Shown here in pieces: positions 5,446-5,660 of a DNA stretch of 5,660 nucleotides (within the stretch, counting starts at the first letter, position 1; each line of letters opens with the position of its first letter). The notes under the pieces were generated by a model that saw nothing but the letters and a program-made list of their open reading frames with translations, had not been told where the DNA came from and made no database searches. Source of the DNA: Schleiferiaceae bacterium (lineage in GTDB: Bacteria > Bacteroidota > Bacteroidia > Flavobacteriales > Schleiferiaceae). Location: contig JALQUY010000023.1 in NCBI GenBank assembly GCA_023260615.1, positions 1 through 5,660 on the forward strand, read 5' to 3'. The translations under genes were made by a program, and so were the position numbers.

Positions 5446-5660
5446 GCACGCAAGGATTGACGCAGGATCTGCTCCAGGCGGGCTAGATCGCTGTACGAGT
5501 TGTAGAAGGGGATAAACGACATGCGGATGGTGCCCGGTTCACGCCAGTCGGCCACCACGCCTTGGGCCACTAGGGCGTCAAAAAAGCTGCGGTCGCGCTT
5601 CGCAAATTTGACCGAAACCTGGCATCCGCGCTGTGCATCGGCGCGGGGGGTTAAGATCTC
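5442..5660 (-). CDS. kynU: Kynureninase, C-terminal part (cut by window edge)
   Basis: The last 72 codons of a gene whose beginning lies beyond the right edge. The fragment starts EILTPRADAQRGCQVSV, a region matching the kynureninase C-terminal small domain (TPRDPxQRGCQ-like), and continues with GVVADWREPGTIRMSF and PFYNSYSDL, both hallmark kynureninase segments near the end of this PLP enzyme. The PLP-binding lysine lies upstream and cannot be checked. The enzyme cleaves kynurenine or 3-hydroxykynurenine to anthranilate or 3-hydroxyanthranilate plus alanine, so it acts directly after Kmo. Its TGA overlaps the kmo ATG, showing kynU-kmo order in one operon. The truncation is due to the window limit, not a mutation. 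Confidence 0.92.
   Translation of the reverse strand, partial: EILTPRADAQRGCQVSVKFAKRDRSFFDALVAQGVVADWREPGTIRMSFIPFYNSYSDLARLEQILRQSLRA

Overview
The window reads as chromosomal DNA from a member of the Bacteroidota, probably a Flavobacteriales-like lineage with fairly GC-rich DNA. This is inferred from the Bacteroidota-style MlaE/MlaF pair, a soluble kynurenine 3-monooxygenase followed by kynureninase on one strand, a SprT-like protein without the CxxC zinc ribbon, the absence of Shine-Dalgarno sequences before most starts, and very tight gene packing. It is not phage or plasmid DNA: no integrase, transposase, tRNA, rRNA or CRISPR array is visible.

Layout from left to right. Positions 1-139 hold no gene. 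They carry an 11-bp direct repeat and an imperfect two-copy 35-bp tandem repeat whose hairpin stem is kept by a compensatory base-pair change. Positions 140-2563 form a minus-strand block, in transcription order: a previously unlisted 47-codon lipoprotein gene (2420-2563), a SprT-like metalloprotease-fold gene (1806-2423), purK (653-1816) and purE (140-619). Lipoprotein and sprT-like overlap by ATGA, sprT-like and purK overlap by 11 bp, and purK and purE are 33 bp apart. Only 30 bp (2564-2593) separate this block from a plus-strand pair, mlaE-mlaF (2594-4101), also joined by an ATGA overlap. After a 12-bp convergent gap, kmo (4114-5445, minus) follows, preceded in its operon by kynU, whose last 72 codons are present (5442-5660). 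These two also overlap by ATGA.

Functionally there are three units. PurK and PurE carry out the two-step carboxylation of AIR to CAIR in purine synthesis. MlaE and MlaF are the permease and ATPase of an MCE-type lipid transporter of the envelope, here without an adjacent MCE (MlaD) gene. KynU and Kmo act on the tryptophan-kynurenine route towards 3-hydroxyanthranilate, which in several Bacteroidota feeds quinolinate and NAD.

I see no clear new multi-gene system. The most interesting items are the small Cys-rich lipoprotein gene, which is translationally coupled to the SprT-like gene, and the covarying hairpin repeat behind purE.
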